From Bullera alba (taxonomy: Eukaryota > Basidiomycota > Tremellomycetes > Tremellales > Bulleraceae): 64,000 bases of DNA. The notes below the pieces were generated by a model, which did no database searches, was not told the DNA's origin, and saw only the letters and a program-made list of their open reading frames with translations. A program made the translations under genes and the position numbers. The stretch spans positions 3,931,198-3,995,197 of the forward strand of contig BCIX01000001.1 in assembly GCA_001600095.1 (NCBI GenBank). The letters run 5' to 3'. Positions 9,806 to 20,563 of this stretch are shown here, piece after piece; the first letter of the stretch is position 1, and each line of letters opens with the position of its first letter.

Positions 9806-10846
9806 ATGGGAGCAGATCAAGCGGATCAGCCAACCGTTCTCACGAGTCCTCCGGCCCTGTCACCACGACTACAACGCCGCGGTGCTGTCAGATCCAACTC
9901 GGCATCCTCATTCTCATCCACCCTCTCTGCGTCCAAAACAGCGACAGCGCCTGACGATGGGGCCAGGCATGCCCGCAGGAGCAGTGACGGCTCATTCGAG
10001 CTAATCCCAAAAGCGACCTCTCCTCGCTCGAGCTTGGAGATAACTGATGGTGCTTACTCTGGGTACTCGAACACGCACGCCGAGGTACCCTTGGACCAGG
10101 ACTACATCTCGATACCACCACCGCGATCAGCAGCTCGGAAGCGCTTACCTTTGCTCGGTCATTCGGTGGGCTGGGAATACCAGAGCGTCATCTCTCTCGA
10201 CAACCAGGCTCAGCCCGGTGGATATATGGAAGCAGATATCAGGCCTCTACCGCCCTCTTCCATATCTTCGCTGAGCATACCCACCCCCACACTGGCCTTG
10301 CAGACCGCTACACCCATCACACCCACCGTCCCCGGTTTCCCCTTCCTCCCGCCCTCGCCCGACCCTTCAAGAACGGAACAAGGTGGTGGTGTTCGAGCAT
10401 TATTGAAGTCCGTGGGGAGGCGACTATCAAGTGGTTCCTCGGATTTCGACATGGAGATGGAGATCGAGACACCAGAGGCTCAACGCGTCAGGATCGCCCA
10501 CGAAAGGATGTCCCGAGAGCTGGCACAAAAGCGGAAGGAGAGGAGGAGATCAAGTGACGGTGGGGACCAAGCTGGCGTTTCGGGTCCAGGAACCGCAGAC
10601 CATGCGACGCACATGCAGCATGAGGTGGGAGAGGTGATTGGATTATCGAGTCTGAGTAACTGGGAGATGGAGTTGCGAGAGATCGAGGCGGAAAAAGCGA
10701 TCCAAAAGCTTAAAGAGGATGCGCGACGTAGTCGGGATTTCACAGAGTGGGAGAGACAGCAGAAGAGTGATACTGTGAGACGGGCCTGGTCATCCTCGGG
10801 GTCCATACCCACCCTCAGCTCTCTTCGCAGGTTGTCAAGCGGGTGA
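9806..10846 (+). CDS. Ser/Pro-rich protein with C-terminal charged helix (346 residues), unknown function
   Basis: Single-exon ORF from an ATG. Residues 1-215 are Ser/Thr/Pro-rich and likely disordered; LQRRGAVRSNSASS near residue 23 resembles the N-terminal motif of the gene at 7845. Residues about 235-325 are highly charged (AHERMSRELAQKRKERRRSS, then SNWEMELREIEAEKAIQKLK), suggesting a long helix or coiled coil. No catalytic motif or membrane segment. Same strand as the two preceding genes, with about 260-290 nt between successive genes, so each probably has its own promoter. Confidence 0.65.
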   Translation: MGADQADQPTVLTSPPALSPRLQRRGAVRSNSASSFSSTLSASKTATAPDDGARHARRSSDGSFELIPKATSPRSSLEITDGAYSGYSNTHAEVPLDQDYISIPPPRSAARKRLPLLGHSVGWEYQSVISLDNQAQPGGYMEADIRPLPPSSISSLSIPTPTLALQTATPITPTVPGFPFLPPSPDPSRTEQGGGVRALLKSVGRRLSSGSSDFDMEMEIETPEAQRVRIAHERMSRELAQKRKERRRSSDGGDQAGVSGPGTADHATHMQHEVGEVIGLSSLSNWEMELREIEAEKAIQKLKEDARRSRDFTEWERQQKSDTVRRAWSSSGSIPTLSSLRRLSSG

Positions 10847-10911
10847 GGGTACAGAGCGTGGATGTGACAGGGGTCTGTCCAAGTGATATGTACATGTTAT
10901 ATACAGATTGT

Positions 10912-13131
10912 CTATGCGGTGATGAAAGTTCCATTGGTCTGGACGGCCGCTTCCACATGCAGATCGACCCACCTATACTTGGCGGTCAGTGATGGTCAGC
11001 TTACTGGAAGGGATACTCGCCCCTCTGTAGTCTCCGTGTCTAATGGCTGCAAGATGGCCGGACCTCTTGCATAGATCCTCCCCGACAACTTGCTCCCCTG
11101 TCCACCCCCAAGAGCATTACCGTATCCTTCCTCGATGGTGTCACCACGGAGTTTGACCTCTACATTACTACTAGGCGGGCCCGTGTGCGATTTTGAACTT
11201 TGCCCCAATTGGCCGCCGCCAGTGCTTGGGCTGAGTATCGACTCGGATATGCCTCGAGTCTGTATGTCTTGGAAATGAGTGTTGAAAACTGGTCCAGCAG
11301 AGTATTGCGATCCGAAAATCCTGGACGTGGGAAGCGAGGTCAGGAGTGCACCAGCAGTCAAGACGTCGACCTCTGGTGCATCTATCGAGCGCCATGTCAG
11401 CTTGGGCCCACGGATTCATGGAAGAGGCAGCTGACCTCCGACAACAACAACCGCTCTGAGACTCGCGCCGGTTAGCCAGTCCAACTTTGATTGTCTCCTG
11501 AATGGCTTCCAAACCAGATTCTCCCAAAGTCCCTGCCTCGATATATGACCTTGAAGCAGTCCAGCCAGCTTGTGGGAGAGCGCCGTGGCGAAGAACATGG
11601 GCGGGCTGGTTCTAGCTGCGGACACTAAGCCCTCCACGACTTTGCGATGCAGACCCTTCGTCCTAGACAGTCATCAGCACCCAAATATCCAAGTAGACGA
11701 GTACGCTTACAAGAAGAGCACGGATGTTTTCGGCTCGGCGGACTGCAATGAGTCCTCGAGGTCGGAAAGACGGCCATCGCCTTGAGTATCGAAAGCTTCA
11801 CTGTCCTCTCCACCGCCGACATACTGGTATCCAGCACCTACAGCAAGTGTCAGCACAATTTCCGGACTAGGTATCCTCGATGTGCTTACCGGTCCAGATA
11901 CTAGCCAAAGCGATAGTCATGCCCAGGGGGGTGTTGAGACTGATTGCGCTGACTACCCGATCCTTGTTCTTGCCTGATGGACGTTTGTCGACTGGGAAAG
12001 CGGAAAGAACGCCTGCTATACCCGCGGTGATATTCTGGTGGATTCATCAGTCGAGCTCAACTAGAGATGATGGAGTCGAGGGCTTCTTACCATATGCGTG
12101 ACTTTCACGACAGCTGGAGAGTCTGTACCCTCCACATCTGAGTAGAAGTAGCTGTGCACATCGCTGTAATTAGGGTCTATCCAACGGTGTCAGCTGCGAA
12201 TAAGTATGAATTGGCGTCCAACTCACTGGCCACGTGGGGGTCTTTTTCCAAGTGCTGAGCCTCCTCCCAGATCTCCTCCCACCACCTCACATGGACTCTC
12301 TTCTTCGCCGCTTTGGTCGCCAGCGACTGTAGACTCCTTTCCGGATCATCTACAATCAACAGTCCAATCTGTACTCCCTGATCGACCAACTCTTCGATCA
12401 GATCCTCGGCGAGAGCCTTTCGAGCTACAATCACCGCTGGGGTCGGATGAGACGAGTTATCCAATGCCGTTTTAATGTGCTCAGGAGACGGAAGGATTAC
12501 TAGTGGATTGTGAGGCAGTGTGGCCATTTGAAGGAAGAGAAGGGGTAGGGCGGATTGAGACGACGGTGGGAGTAAGGTGAGGATACTGCGAGAGGTCTTG
12601 CTGTTCTTCCCGAAACGTAGAGAAGGGAATAATGCGTGGAGACCCAGTGGAAGCAGGCGCAGAACCTCGGTCAGAGCTTCGTCCGTAAGCTATCATCGCA
12701 ACGGTTAGCCGAGTGTGTTTTTTTGAGAGTCTGCGCTAGCGAGAGAGACCGACCTCGACTTGGTGTATGAGTCGGGGCACTGCCGAGACGATATTTTTGG
12801 GTAGTTGGACTAAGTCCTGCACAGTTTTGAGGTTGTTCGCCGGTCGTACCGAGAACTGAGAACGTTAGCCGTCGTTGTTTCAGCAGAGGTACGAGCAGCT
12901 CACTGGAGATCCTTGACCTGTTGCAAAGGACCTATAAACACCCGTTTCGCCTTTCCGCCTGACACTGGAGACATCGCTCTGTTTTCCAAGCAGGAGTGGG
13001 TGAACTAATGGCGTGTGAGCGGTGAAGAACCGGAGGTAGATCAACAGCGCGGCCAATGCTGCCAAGAGTCCGACAGTCAGGTTGTCGATTTCCAGCTCCA
13101 TGGTGATAGGGTATTGTGGAATGCGGTCCAA
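10912..13131 (-). CDS. Long-chain acyl-CoA-synthetase-like protein with eroded catalytic motifs
   Basis: Adenylate-forming (ANL) fold relative. Nine exons join in phase: 13131..12904, 12855..12754, 12689..12227, 12176..12091, 12034..11890, 11837..11711, 11662..11436, 11381..11005, 10938..10912, giving 593 residues (583 from the ATG at 13101). An N-terminal membrane segment (TVGLLAALAALLIYLRFF) precedes GKQSDVSSVRRKGETGVYRS. Family landmarks are LWENLVWKPFRRQ, SLRAVVVVGDAPE, a strand ending GSQYSAG where GYGxTE would be, and LSGRIYARGPAI. The P-loop (usually SGTTGxPKG) reads VEGTDSPAVVKVTHMN. The C-terminal lid is absent. The last exon is my least certain boundary. Probably membrane-bound and possibly catalytically dead (inference). 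Confidence 0.72.
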
Positions 13132-13540
13132 GCGAGTATACGGGACTCAACCAGCAGAACGCTTCAGGCGTTCGGAAGAGCTTCTCCAGCGCGTTTCTTG
13201 AATCTGACTCCTGTCCGGTGGCCTGTTGCCTGTTCGACACCAGGGTCGATACTTGTGGAAGAGTATAGGTCAAAAGTCTATATCACGTCGCTGCTTAGAG
13301 TTAGAGTAGTAGGCGCGCGTGTTTCGACTCTTGATCCTGAAACTTCGGTCATTGCCGACGACGTAACGTCACTCTAGCTCACGTGACCACTCCTTCTAGC
13401 TTCGCACCGGCTCCGAGGCCCGAGCTGTGCGATCAGTCACCGGTGCTTATCCGTGGTAGCTTAGCTTAAGCTTGACCACCTCGATCACTTATACAGGCTA
13501 GCTCATTGGACCGGAGGGAATCAGAGCTCATTTACCGACC
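13132..13540. promoter_or_regulatory. Divergent promoter with CACGTG and ACGTCA elements
   Basis: About 410 nt between the acyl-CoA-synthetase-like gene (-) and the cytochrome b5-like gene (+). It contains a palindromic E-box CACGTG at 13380-13385 and an ACGTCA (CRE-type half site) at 13366-13371, only 8 nt apart. These are sequence observations; whether bHLH or bZIP factors act here is inference. Confidence 0.45.
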
Positions 13541-14621
13541 ATGGCCGCCGAGGATGTGTATATAAATGGCCCCGACGACGAGCTTCCGGGCAGTGAGTGA
13601 GCGAGCCCTCTCGACAAGTCCATCTCCAAACTAAACAGTGTAATCTGCAGTGAGAGAACGCTCACGTCCTGGTGCTGGTCCAAGAGAAAAGGTATACGAC
13701 AAGATCACAGATCCGTAGGTATACTCCTTGACATCTATGATTGAAGCTAGCTGATCCGTAGCGCAGTTCCGGAAGGCCCATCTCACTCAAACCCCCAAAC
13801 AAGACAATGTTAGCGGCTCAAGCTCGACGAGTCGACTTTGAAGCTCGCAAAGCCGCCGACAAAGCCAAACGTGATGCTCAGCCCAAGTCATTATCGCACA
13901 TATCCTTCGGCAAGATTCTCTTTGTGCTCCTGTTTCTGCCTCTGCTCTCGCAATTCCTCACGTCGACTTACACCTTTGGACTATCGCCTCATCTGCTCCC
14001 CCTCAAGAAAGCATGGCAGACTTCGCAGTATAATCCGTTCAAAGAGCGATTGAGGTATTTCACCCCTACTCAGCTGGCCAAGTACGACGGTAGCGACCCC
14101 TGGTCGCCGGTGTATGTCGGTATAGATGGCGACGTCTATGACGTGAGCAAGAACAAACGGGTGTATGGTAAAGGCGGTAGCTACAACATGATGTGAGTTA
14201 GTCCAGGACTCTCATGGAGTGTCCGCTGATACCAACGATAGGGCCGGTCGAGATGCCTCCAGAGCATATATCACAGGCTGCTTCGAGACTCATTTAACCC
14301 ATGATCTCAGGGGTCTGAGTCCAGATGAACTCAAGGTAGGCCGCCCCTCCCCGTTTTCCGGATCCACCCAGCTAACTCCTACAGGCTCTCGACAACTGGA
14401 AAGACTTCTTCTCCAGCCATCAGTCCTATAAGCTCATCGGTAAAGTCCTCAACCCACCTATCGACCCAAACTCGCCCATCCCGCCTCCATGCGACGGCAG
14501 CGCCTCCAAGGCTGCTGCAGGTGGCTCTGCTCACCATTCCCGAGGAGCGCCTGGTAAAGCGGCAGCAGATCACGCTGGTGCTGCGGCACCACAGCCAGTG
14601 AAGAAACACGAGGAGTTGTAA
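13541..14621 (+). CDS. Membrane-anchored cytochrome b5-like (MAPR/neuferricin-type) protein
   Basis: Probable haem-binding protein of the membrane-associated progesterone receptor family. Exons 13541..13592, 13651..13714, 13767..14192, 14242..14335, 14385..14621 give 290 residues. A basic cytosolic N-terminus is followed by one membrane segment (FGKILFVLLFLPLLSQFL), then the cyt-b5-like fold: YFTPTQLAKYDGSDPWSPVY, VGIDGDVYDVSKNKRVYGKG, GSYNMMAGRDASRAYITGCF. The GxYxxxAGRDASRA signature lacks the paired His ligands of true cytochrome b5, as expected for MAPR proteins. An Ala/Pro-rich tail of about 60 residues ends KKHEEL. In this family haem usually supports sterol or P450 metabolism; the substrate is not readable from sequence. 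Confidence 0.85.
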
Positions 14622-14833
14622 GCTAAAACTAGGCGGGTGTCATTGACGTGTACTCTGCTCAAGCTAGAAGCTATGCATGGGCTGTACAATGCTGACGGTG
14701 TGGTGTTACAAGTTATTGACGAATATCATGCGATATGCGATGCGGATAGGGTCGTGACTGATTGCAGAACATAGACGGTGTGATACTGGTACTGACGACC
14801 ATTGTGATGGCTGCGAGTGGGCGTGGTCGTTGA

Positions 14834-15399
14834 TCAGAACATAGCCATCTCAGCCAGTGTAGCCAAGACCTAGAGAGGATGAGTTAGCTGAGGAGTCGGT
14901 TCAATCCACCTGTGGTCGCTCACGATCTGTGCTTCTGGTCGACCCATGTCGCAAGCGCCGCCTCGCAGCTCTCGCCATCTCATGGAGTACCAGCTGATCA
15001 CTTGTCGCTCTCGCGGGTTCCTGAGCAGAGATTTAGTTGACCGAACACCAAATGGGCTTCCAAGCTGTATACTCACAATGGCATGCCGGAGAAGGATCTC
15101 TGCTTCAACTTGCCCATGAGCCATTGAACCTCTGCCAACCAGCTCCTCAAGCCCATCATCCCCTGCACGATGGCCAACGGTTCAAGCAACCTGCGACCGA
15201 GGTGTCAGTCAAGCCTCTCATCCAGGTCGTGAAGGAGTAACACCCACCGGTTCAAGCAGTCGAGGTATCCCTCCACCATAATCATAGGCGACACCTTATG
15301 CCTCTCCAGCTCCATCTGCACGGCTTGTAAGGTCATAGTAGCCATCTTGACTTGAGGTGCTGCGAAATGGCCCATAGGTCTTGCTGAAGCGAACATCAT
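14834..15399 (-). CDS. Four-exon protein of 132 residues, unknown function
   Basis: Reconstructed from exons 15399..15248, 15190..15077, 15020..14924 and 14869..14834, all with GT..AG borders and matching phases. The start codon choice is either 15399 or an internal Met ten codons in (MGHFAAPQVKMATM). The product is rich in Met and amphipathic helices: MTLQAVQMELERHKVSPM, VEGYLDCLNR, LAIVQGMMGLRSWLAEVQWL, ending LATLAEMAMF. No signal peptide, metal-binding motif or known domain is visible. No single ORF covers it, so it is easy to overlook. The coherent splicing argues that it is real; I assign no function. Confidence 0.68.
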
Positions 15400-17171
15400 G
15401 GCTGGCGTCTAAGTGTTATATATCCGCGTCCAGTATAGTTGTCGTCCGGCAACGGTAGATATCCGTGATGCGACCGGTGGATATGGGCTGTGCTGTCCAG
15501 TTCGAGGAAGGTCGAGCTTCGATGAAGAGCAGTGCACTGTGCTGCTCGATAGCAGAGGCGTGATCTCCAAGGGGGTATGCGCTGGTCGTCGCGCTTAGAG
15601 GATGATAGGATCGTCTCGGGGGCAGTAGCTCTAGCGTCAAACGTAACAACACAAGATCGTAGCGAAGTCGAAGGTGGAAGCCGATGTCAAAGTCGAAGCC
15701 GAAGTCCAAGAGAGAGTCGAAATGAAGAACAAAGGTTGGTCCGTTTGAAACTCGGTTAGACAGATTCCAGCTGTGACCGGTTCGTCTCTGTCGCTCTAGG
15801 CGAGGGCTGTTTGGGCGATATCCACCAAGCCGTGTTGAGCCGTGGGCCGTGAAACGCAAAGGTGCTACTGGGCCAAGTCGCAGGTGTGGTCCGAGGGGTG
15901 CAGATCGAGAGAGATGAGCAGGGAAGAAGCGATGTCGACTCGGTAGATGTAGGCTAAAGCGATGCCGGTCAGTATTCGCTGAGGTATGGACGTGGGAAGG
16001 TTCTTGGGGCTATACACAATTGTGAAGGAGATGACGGGCTTGGCTATTCGTTTGAGGGAAGGAGAAGAAGAGGAAGAGGAAGCAGCTCGAGTCCTAGGTA
16101 TATGTAGGCCGGAAGCCTGAAGTGAGGGGTGTGGATAGTGGTGATCTGCGATAGGACAACCTTTGTCATGGGCCCGGAGGCTTGACTCACCTTTATACTT
16201 TTGTCCCTAGTTGAGCGATTGACGGATCCTGCCGTGCTTGATCGAGTGATGGCCGAATGGGTACCTCTTTGGGCTTTTGGGTGATGATCGTGGAGATGGG
16301 ATGTGAAAGGAAATTGACGAGTGACGCTTGTTGTTCACTTCATATACCCTCTGCTCGAATTGCGGGGCCGAGGGATCGACGTCGTGGCTGAAAGGAATTG
16401 AGTTCGGCCAACGCGTATGGACGTCTGAACCACCTTGTCCTGGAGGTTGATCCGTACGGGGGAAGGGGGAACAACGGTAAGGTCGAATATAGACTTGATG
16501 ATCAGGTAGATCACCCTTGATCACCAAAGATCGTCCTCGGGGCACCGACGCATCTCGAGGGGGGCCAGCGTGCCGAAAATTGAGTTGGGTCGTGTTAGTG
16601 AGGCTAAGAAGAATGGATCAAACTTTTGGATCAGCGAGCACCGAGCATGTGGTCGCGTCAGTGGCCAGTGATGAGGACAAGGGATCGACCATCAGATGGC
16701 CTTAGTATCAGGCCAAGGGGTCAAAAGAGGAGAAAGGAGACCATTCTTTGATCAAAAGGAACCTCGCGTTGGCAACGAGGTTGTCAGGGGCGAGACGCCC
16801 CGACACGCGTGGAGGTCAAAGTTGAGGGGCAAGGACGGGTACTTAGTGAACAATGAATGAAAGACATGTTCGAAAGGACCATCGTCGTAGGGCTGCAGGG
16901 TTTGGCCAAAGGACGTGTTCGAACCAACGCCAAAAAGTGCGGGGTCAAAGAAACCTGAACAAAGGAGGATCAGTCAAGATGGTGGGGGTCAGCCAAGACC
17001 GACATCAGTGAAGATGATGAAGCAGGATGAAGACATTAACGCGCCGAGAGCGACTTGCGTCGTGGCACGGAACCCTATGCTGCATGGTGACATGTACGTA
17101 CAATATTAATGAATGCGTGATGACAAGACACGTGGCATGTGACGCCTTCCACTGGCGATCAGGCAATTGGA
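15400..17171. other. 1.77 kb region with no convincing gene
   Basis: Lies between the 5' end of the 132-residue gene (-) and the 3' end of ETF-QO (-). The ORFs at 15416-15859 and 16207-16545 (both -) show no domain and no splice-supported extension. Features seen: a GAAGA-rich purine stretch near 16060-16085, repeated TCAAAG/CCAAAG words between about 16520 and 16950, and two adjacent hairpins at 16760-16805 (listed separately). It may hold a long promoter, a long 3' UTR or a non-coding transcript. Confidence 0.4.
16760..16805. other. Two back-to-back hairpins, candidate structured RNA
   Basis: Hairpin 1 (16760-16782) has arms AACCTCG...CGAGGTT; with inner GTTG/CAAC pairing the stem is about 10 bp with a small bulge. 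Hairpin 2 (16782-16805) has TGTC-A-GGGGCG paired with CGCCCC-GACA around an AGA loop, a 10-bp GC-rich stem with one bulged A. The two share a base at their junction. There is no U-run after either, and eukaryotic genes do not use such terminators. The role is unknown. Confidence 0.45.
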
Positions 17172-19561
17172 TTATGTGATACCTGGCAAAGTCAGCACTA
17201 AAGCGATGTTGGTAGTTGGCTGCGAGCGCTCACTATATTTGGGACCACCTCCTCCTTCGGGAACTGAAGTTAAGTTAGCGCTGGATTCTTTGATACAGGT
17301 GTGAGTGACCTACCAGTCCAGGTGATATCCTGCGTGGGCACCTTGATCGAGCACGTCTTGCACTAAAAAGTCCCGTTAGTACTCGCCCGTGTCCAGTTGT
17401 GTTCAACACTCACGTGAATGCAATTCTGTATCCCAATGTCAGCAAAATGTCATCAATCATGCGCGTTGCACTCACCTGCGAGTTGATGATGAACTTCTTG
17501 CCCTCGGCATCAGCATCGCTGCCCTCTGCCTCGGCGTATTCATATACGGCAGCTGGACATGCCTGACCAAGCAGACCGGCGTATTCTGCAGAACCAATGT
17601 CAATGCCATCTGGGGAAGAGGAGTTGGCAAACTCACCCGCTACGTTGGTCTGAGTGTGTCTCGCCCTGGCACCCTCCTCGTCCGGTAGACGCAAGTGCGA
17701 AGGCTGTCCCTCAGCGTGGTTTGTGCCGGTCAGCGAGACACTGGTCAAGATGTCGAACGAGATTTTGCCATCTGGTGCAGGGTAATTGATCGGCTTGCAC
17801 TCGCTACTCCTGTTAGCCACGATCTTTGAGGACATACAAGAGCGGGCAGCTCACCTGGCCTTTTTGGTGACGGCGTAGTCTTCCCATGTATTTCTGAACG
17901 TCCAAGGAACTCTGCCCTTCAGGATCATACTGTCGAGACCGGAGTAGGCCATTCCACCCCACAAACCCAATGGGTTGTGGAAGCTTGGTCGGAGGTTTCG
18001 GACCTCTTTCAATTCCTTCCAGATCCAGGATCCCTTGACTGCAGTCTCGTAAGACTCCAAGTTGACAGGTTCGTCAGACTCGGTCGCTGCCGACTCTTCG
18101 GACGGTCGCAGAGCGGAGAACGCGCTCTCAGCAGCCAGCATACCAGACTTCATGGCGTTGTGGGTGCCTTTGATCTAGGATACTGCGTTAATCGACACGA
18201 ACGATCAGGCATGGGGGCTCCCTACTGACCTTTGGGACGTTCAGGAATCCGGCAGAGCAGCCGATCAGAGCTCCACCAGGGAAGTGCAACTTGGGAATAG
18301 ACTGAAGACCACCTTCATTCAGAGCTCGGGCACCATATGCGATCCTCTGGCCGCCTTCGAGGAGGTTTTTGAAGAACGGGTGGTGTTTCATTCGCTGTTA
18401 CCAGCGGATCAGCCTCGACCAGAAGCAGTATTTGTGGAAAGGCGAGGTGACTCACCTGGAACTCCTTGTACGGCGATAGATATGGATTCGTGTAATCTAG
18501 TCCAACGACCAAACCCATACTGATCATATTGTCCTCCATGTGATACAGCCAACTACCACCATATGTCTTGAAGTCCAAGGGCCATCCAAGGGTGTGAACG
18601 ACTTTACCGGGCGTGTACACCTCATCTCGAACCTTCCAGACCTCTTTGATACCCAATCCGTATGTCTGGGGGTCGACTCCGTCTCTCAGGTTGAACTTTG
18701 TCTGAGCCTGCTTGGACAGACTACCATGCGCACCTTCTCCCAGGAGTGTGACTTTGGCGTGAAATTCCATTCCTGGCTCGTATGAATCGCTAGGCTGGCC
18801 GTCCTTGCCGATACCCTGGTCTCCAGTGACGACTCCCTTGACGCCCTTGCCGTCCTCGGTGTACAGAAGCCTCGATCCCGCGAAACCCGGGTAGATCTCG
18901 ACACCCAGGGCTTCAGCCTGTTCGGCGAGCCAAGCTGTGACTCGGGACAGAGACACGATGTAGTTGCCCTTGTTGTTCATCTGGGGAGGGTGAGGTAGAG
19001 GGAACGAGGAGTTTGCAGTGAGGAAACGCATCGAATCGGAAGTAGCCTCTTGGTTCAGAGGTGCGCCATCTTCTTTCCAATTGGGCAAAAGTTCGTCCAA
19101 CGCTCTTGTCTCGATGACAGCTCCAGATAAGATATGCGCACCTAGATTGCAGAGTTAGTCACCATTTGGTGTAATCCAGATATGCATGTAGCACAATCAG
19201 ACGGGTAAAAGTAGTGCTCACCGACTTCACCACCTTTCTCCAGCACTACCACTCTGAGCTCATCGCCGCCCCGTTCTGCCTCCAACTGCTTTAGTCTGAT
19301 GGCGGCGCAAAGGCCAGCCGGCCCGCCGCCGACGATGCAGACATCCACCTCGTCTGATTCCCTTTCGACGCTCAATGGATCCCATTTCTCCACCGTGGCG
19401 TAAGATCGTGTAGAGGAAGTGGCAGCCGAGGTGCTCTTGTACCGCCGTGATGGGGTCGATGAACACGCGACTCTGGCGGAATTTGGCAATCGAGCCGTTC
19501 GCAGGATCGCGTATAGAGGTCGCGATGCCGAAGCGACCGATCGAGGAGTTGTCAAAGACAT
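17172..19561 (-). CDS. Electron-transfer flavoprotein:ubiquinone oxidoreductase, mitochondrial (ETF-QO)
   Basis: Inner-membrane FAD/4Fe-4S enzyme passing electrons from ETF (fatty-acid and amino-acid oxidation) to ubiquinone. Ten exons: 19561..19222, 19141..18456, 18394..18230, 18174..17855, 17803..17637, 17585..17476, 17425..17414, 17362..17314, 17263..17234, 17182..17172; 629 residues, normal for the family. A Ser/Arg-rich mitochondrial presequence is followed by the FAD-binding [56 protein letters not shown] and [15 protein letters not shown]. The cluster region has CPAAVYEY, then NCIH on a 12-nt micro-exon, [13 protein letters not shown], and the terminal [10 protein letters not shown]. 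Cluster cysteines of the family pattern (CPxxxY, CxxCxxC-like) are present. Confidence 0.95.
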
Positions 19562-20563
19562 GGCTCACAGTGAGAGTGTTGTGTAGGACCTCTGTCACCA
19601 AAGCTGGGTGTACCTTGTCGGCTGAAGGGTGGTCCTGACTACTGCTCTTTCGACTCAGATGGATGATCGATTGCAGCGACTTAACGAGGTTGTGGATGAT
19701 CAACAAAATTCGGAATTAGCCGCCTTCTCATTCGTTGGCTGGTTGGGAGACTGGTTTGATGCGCCGGCTACTACAACTAACGCTTAGCCCGGGCGGGTGG
19801 TCGGATCATGACCATCACGATGGCTCGGCACTGGGCAGCATGCCGGAATGGGACATGTCAAACGCAATCACACATTGTAGCAGCTCGACAGATCGAGAGA
19901 AGGATGAAGAGGATGCAGTGTATGGTGTCTACAAACATCCAGCTATCCTTCGGCACTTCTCCCAGTGAGCCAGTGCTCATCGCGCTCATCCTCAGACAGC
20001 GCTCCGAGATGCTCTCGGTATGTTGCGGTCTCCGGACGTCGGCATTCGATCATGCCTCTTCTCTGTCCCTGGGCACCGGCTGTCTATCTGAGCATCCGCA
20101 GTGCGGAGCATACAACGATGGCACGGATGAGGAGCCATCCCACTCAGTCTCACCGTCACCGGCTGGGAGGATCGCTGGCCTGCACCGTGCTTGGTCTTCC
20201 GTCTCCCTCTTACCTCGAGGAAGTTGGACCTACGATCAGTACTGTCGCAGCGATGCAGCAGAGACCAGGGAGCAAACGTTCCAGTAGCTATAAGGACTCC
20301 AGTGCGCAAGTCAAGAGGCCTCTCCTTCCTCTCAAGCTGGCACGACCACTGCAAAAACAGGTGGGCAATTTAAACTTTTAGCAGAACGCGGGGTATCGTG
20401 TGGGGAAGATCAATGCTCGCGCGCTCGCTGGCGGCACTCGGCAGGACACCTGTTCGGAGATGGATGGTCGACGGTCGACCTAGTGGTGGTGAAGCTTACT
20501 CGTAGAGCTTGAGGTGAGCTCGTCTGTCTGCTCAAAGCACAAGGGAGTGGGTCAGTCAGCATC
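19562..20563. promoter_or_regulatory. Divergent intergenic region ETF-QO / glucosidase II beta, 1.0 kb
   Basis: Contains a 159-codon plus-strand ORF (19808-20287) and a 138-codon overlapping ORF, both of mixed composition without domain or splice support; I do not treat them as genes. No clear TATA box near either start. It holds the promoters of two housekeeping genes. Confidence 0.3.

Noticed and set aside
15416..15859. 147-codon minus-strand ORF in the gene-free region
   Set aside because: Composition is erratic, no domain, no splice-supported extension, and it overlaps the upstream region of a better-supported gene.
19808..20287. 159-codon plus-strand ORF upstream of glucosidase II beta
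   Set aside because: No signature, mixed composition, overlapped by equally long ORFs in other frames.
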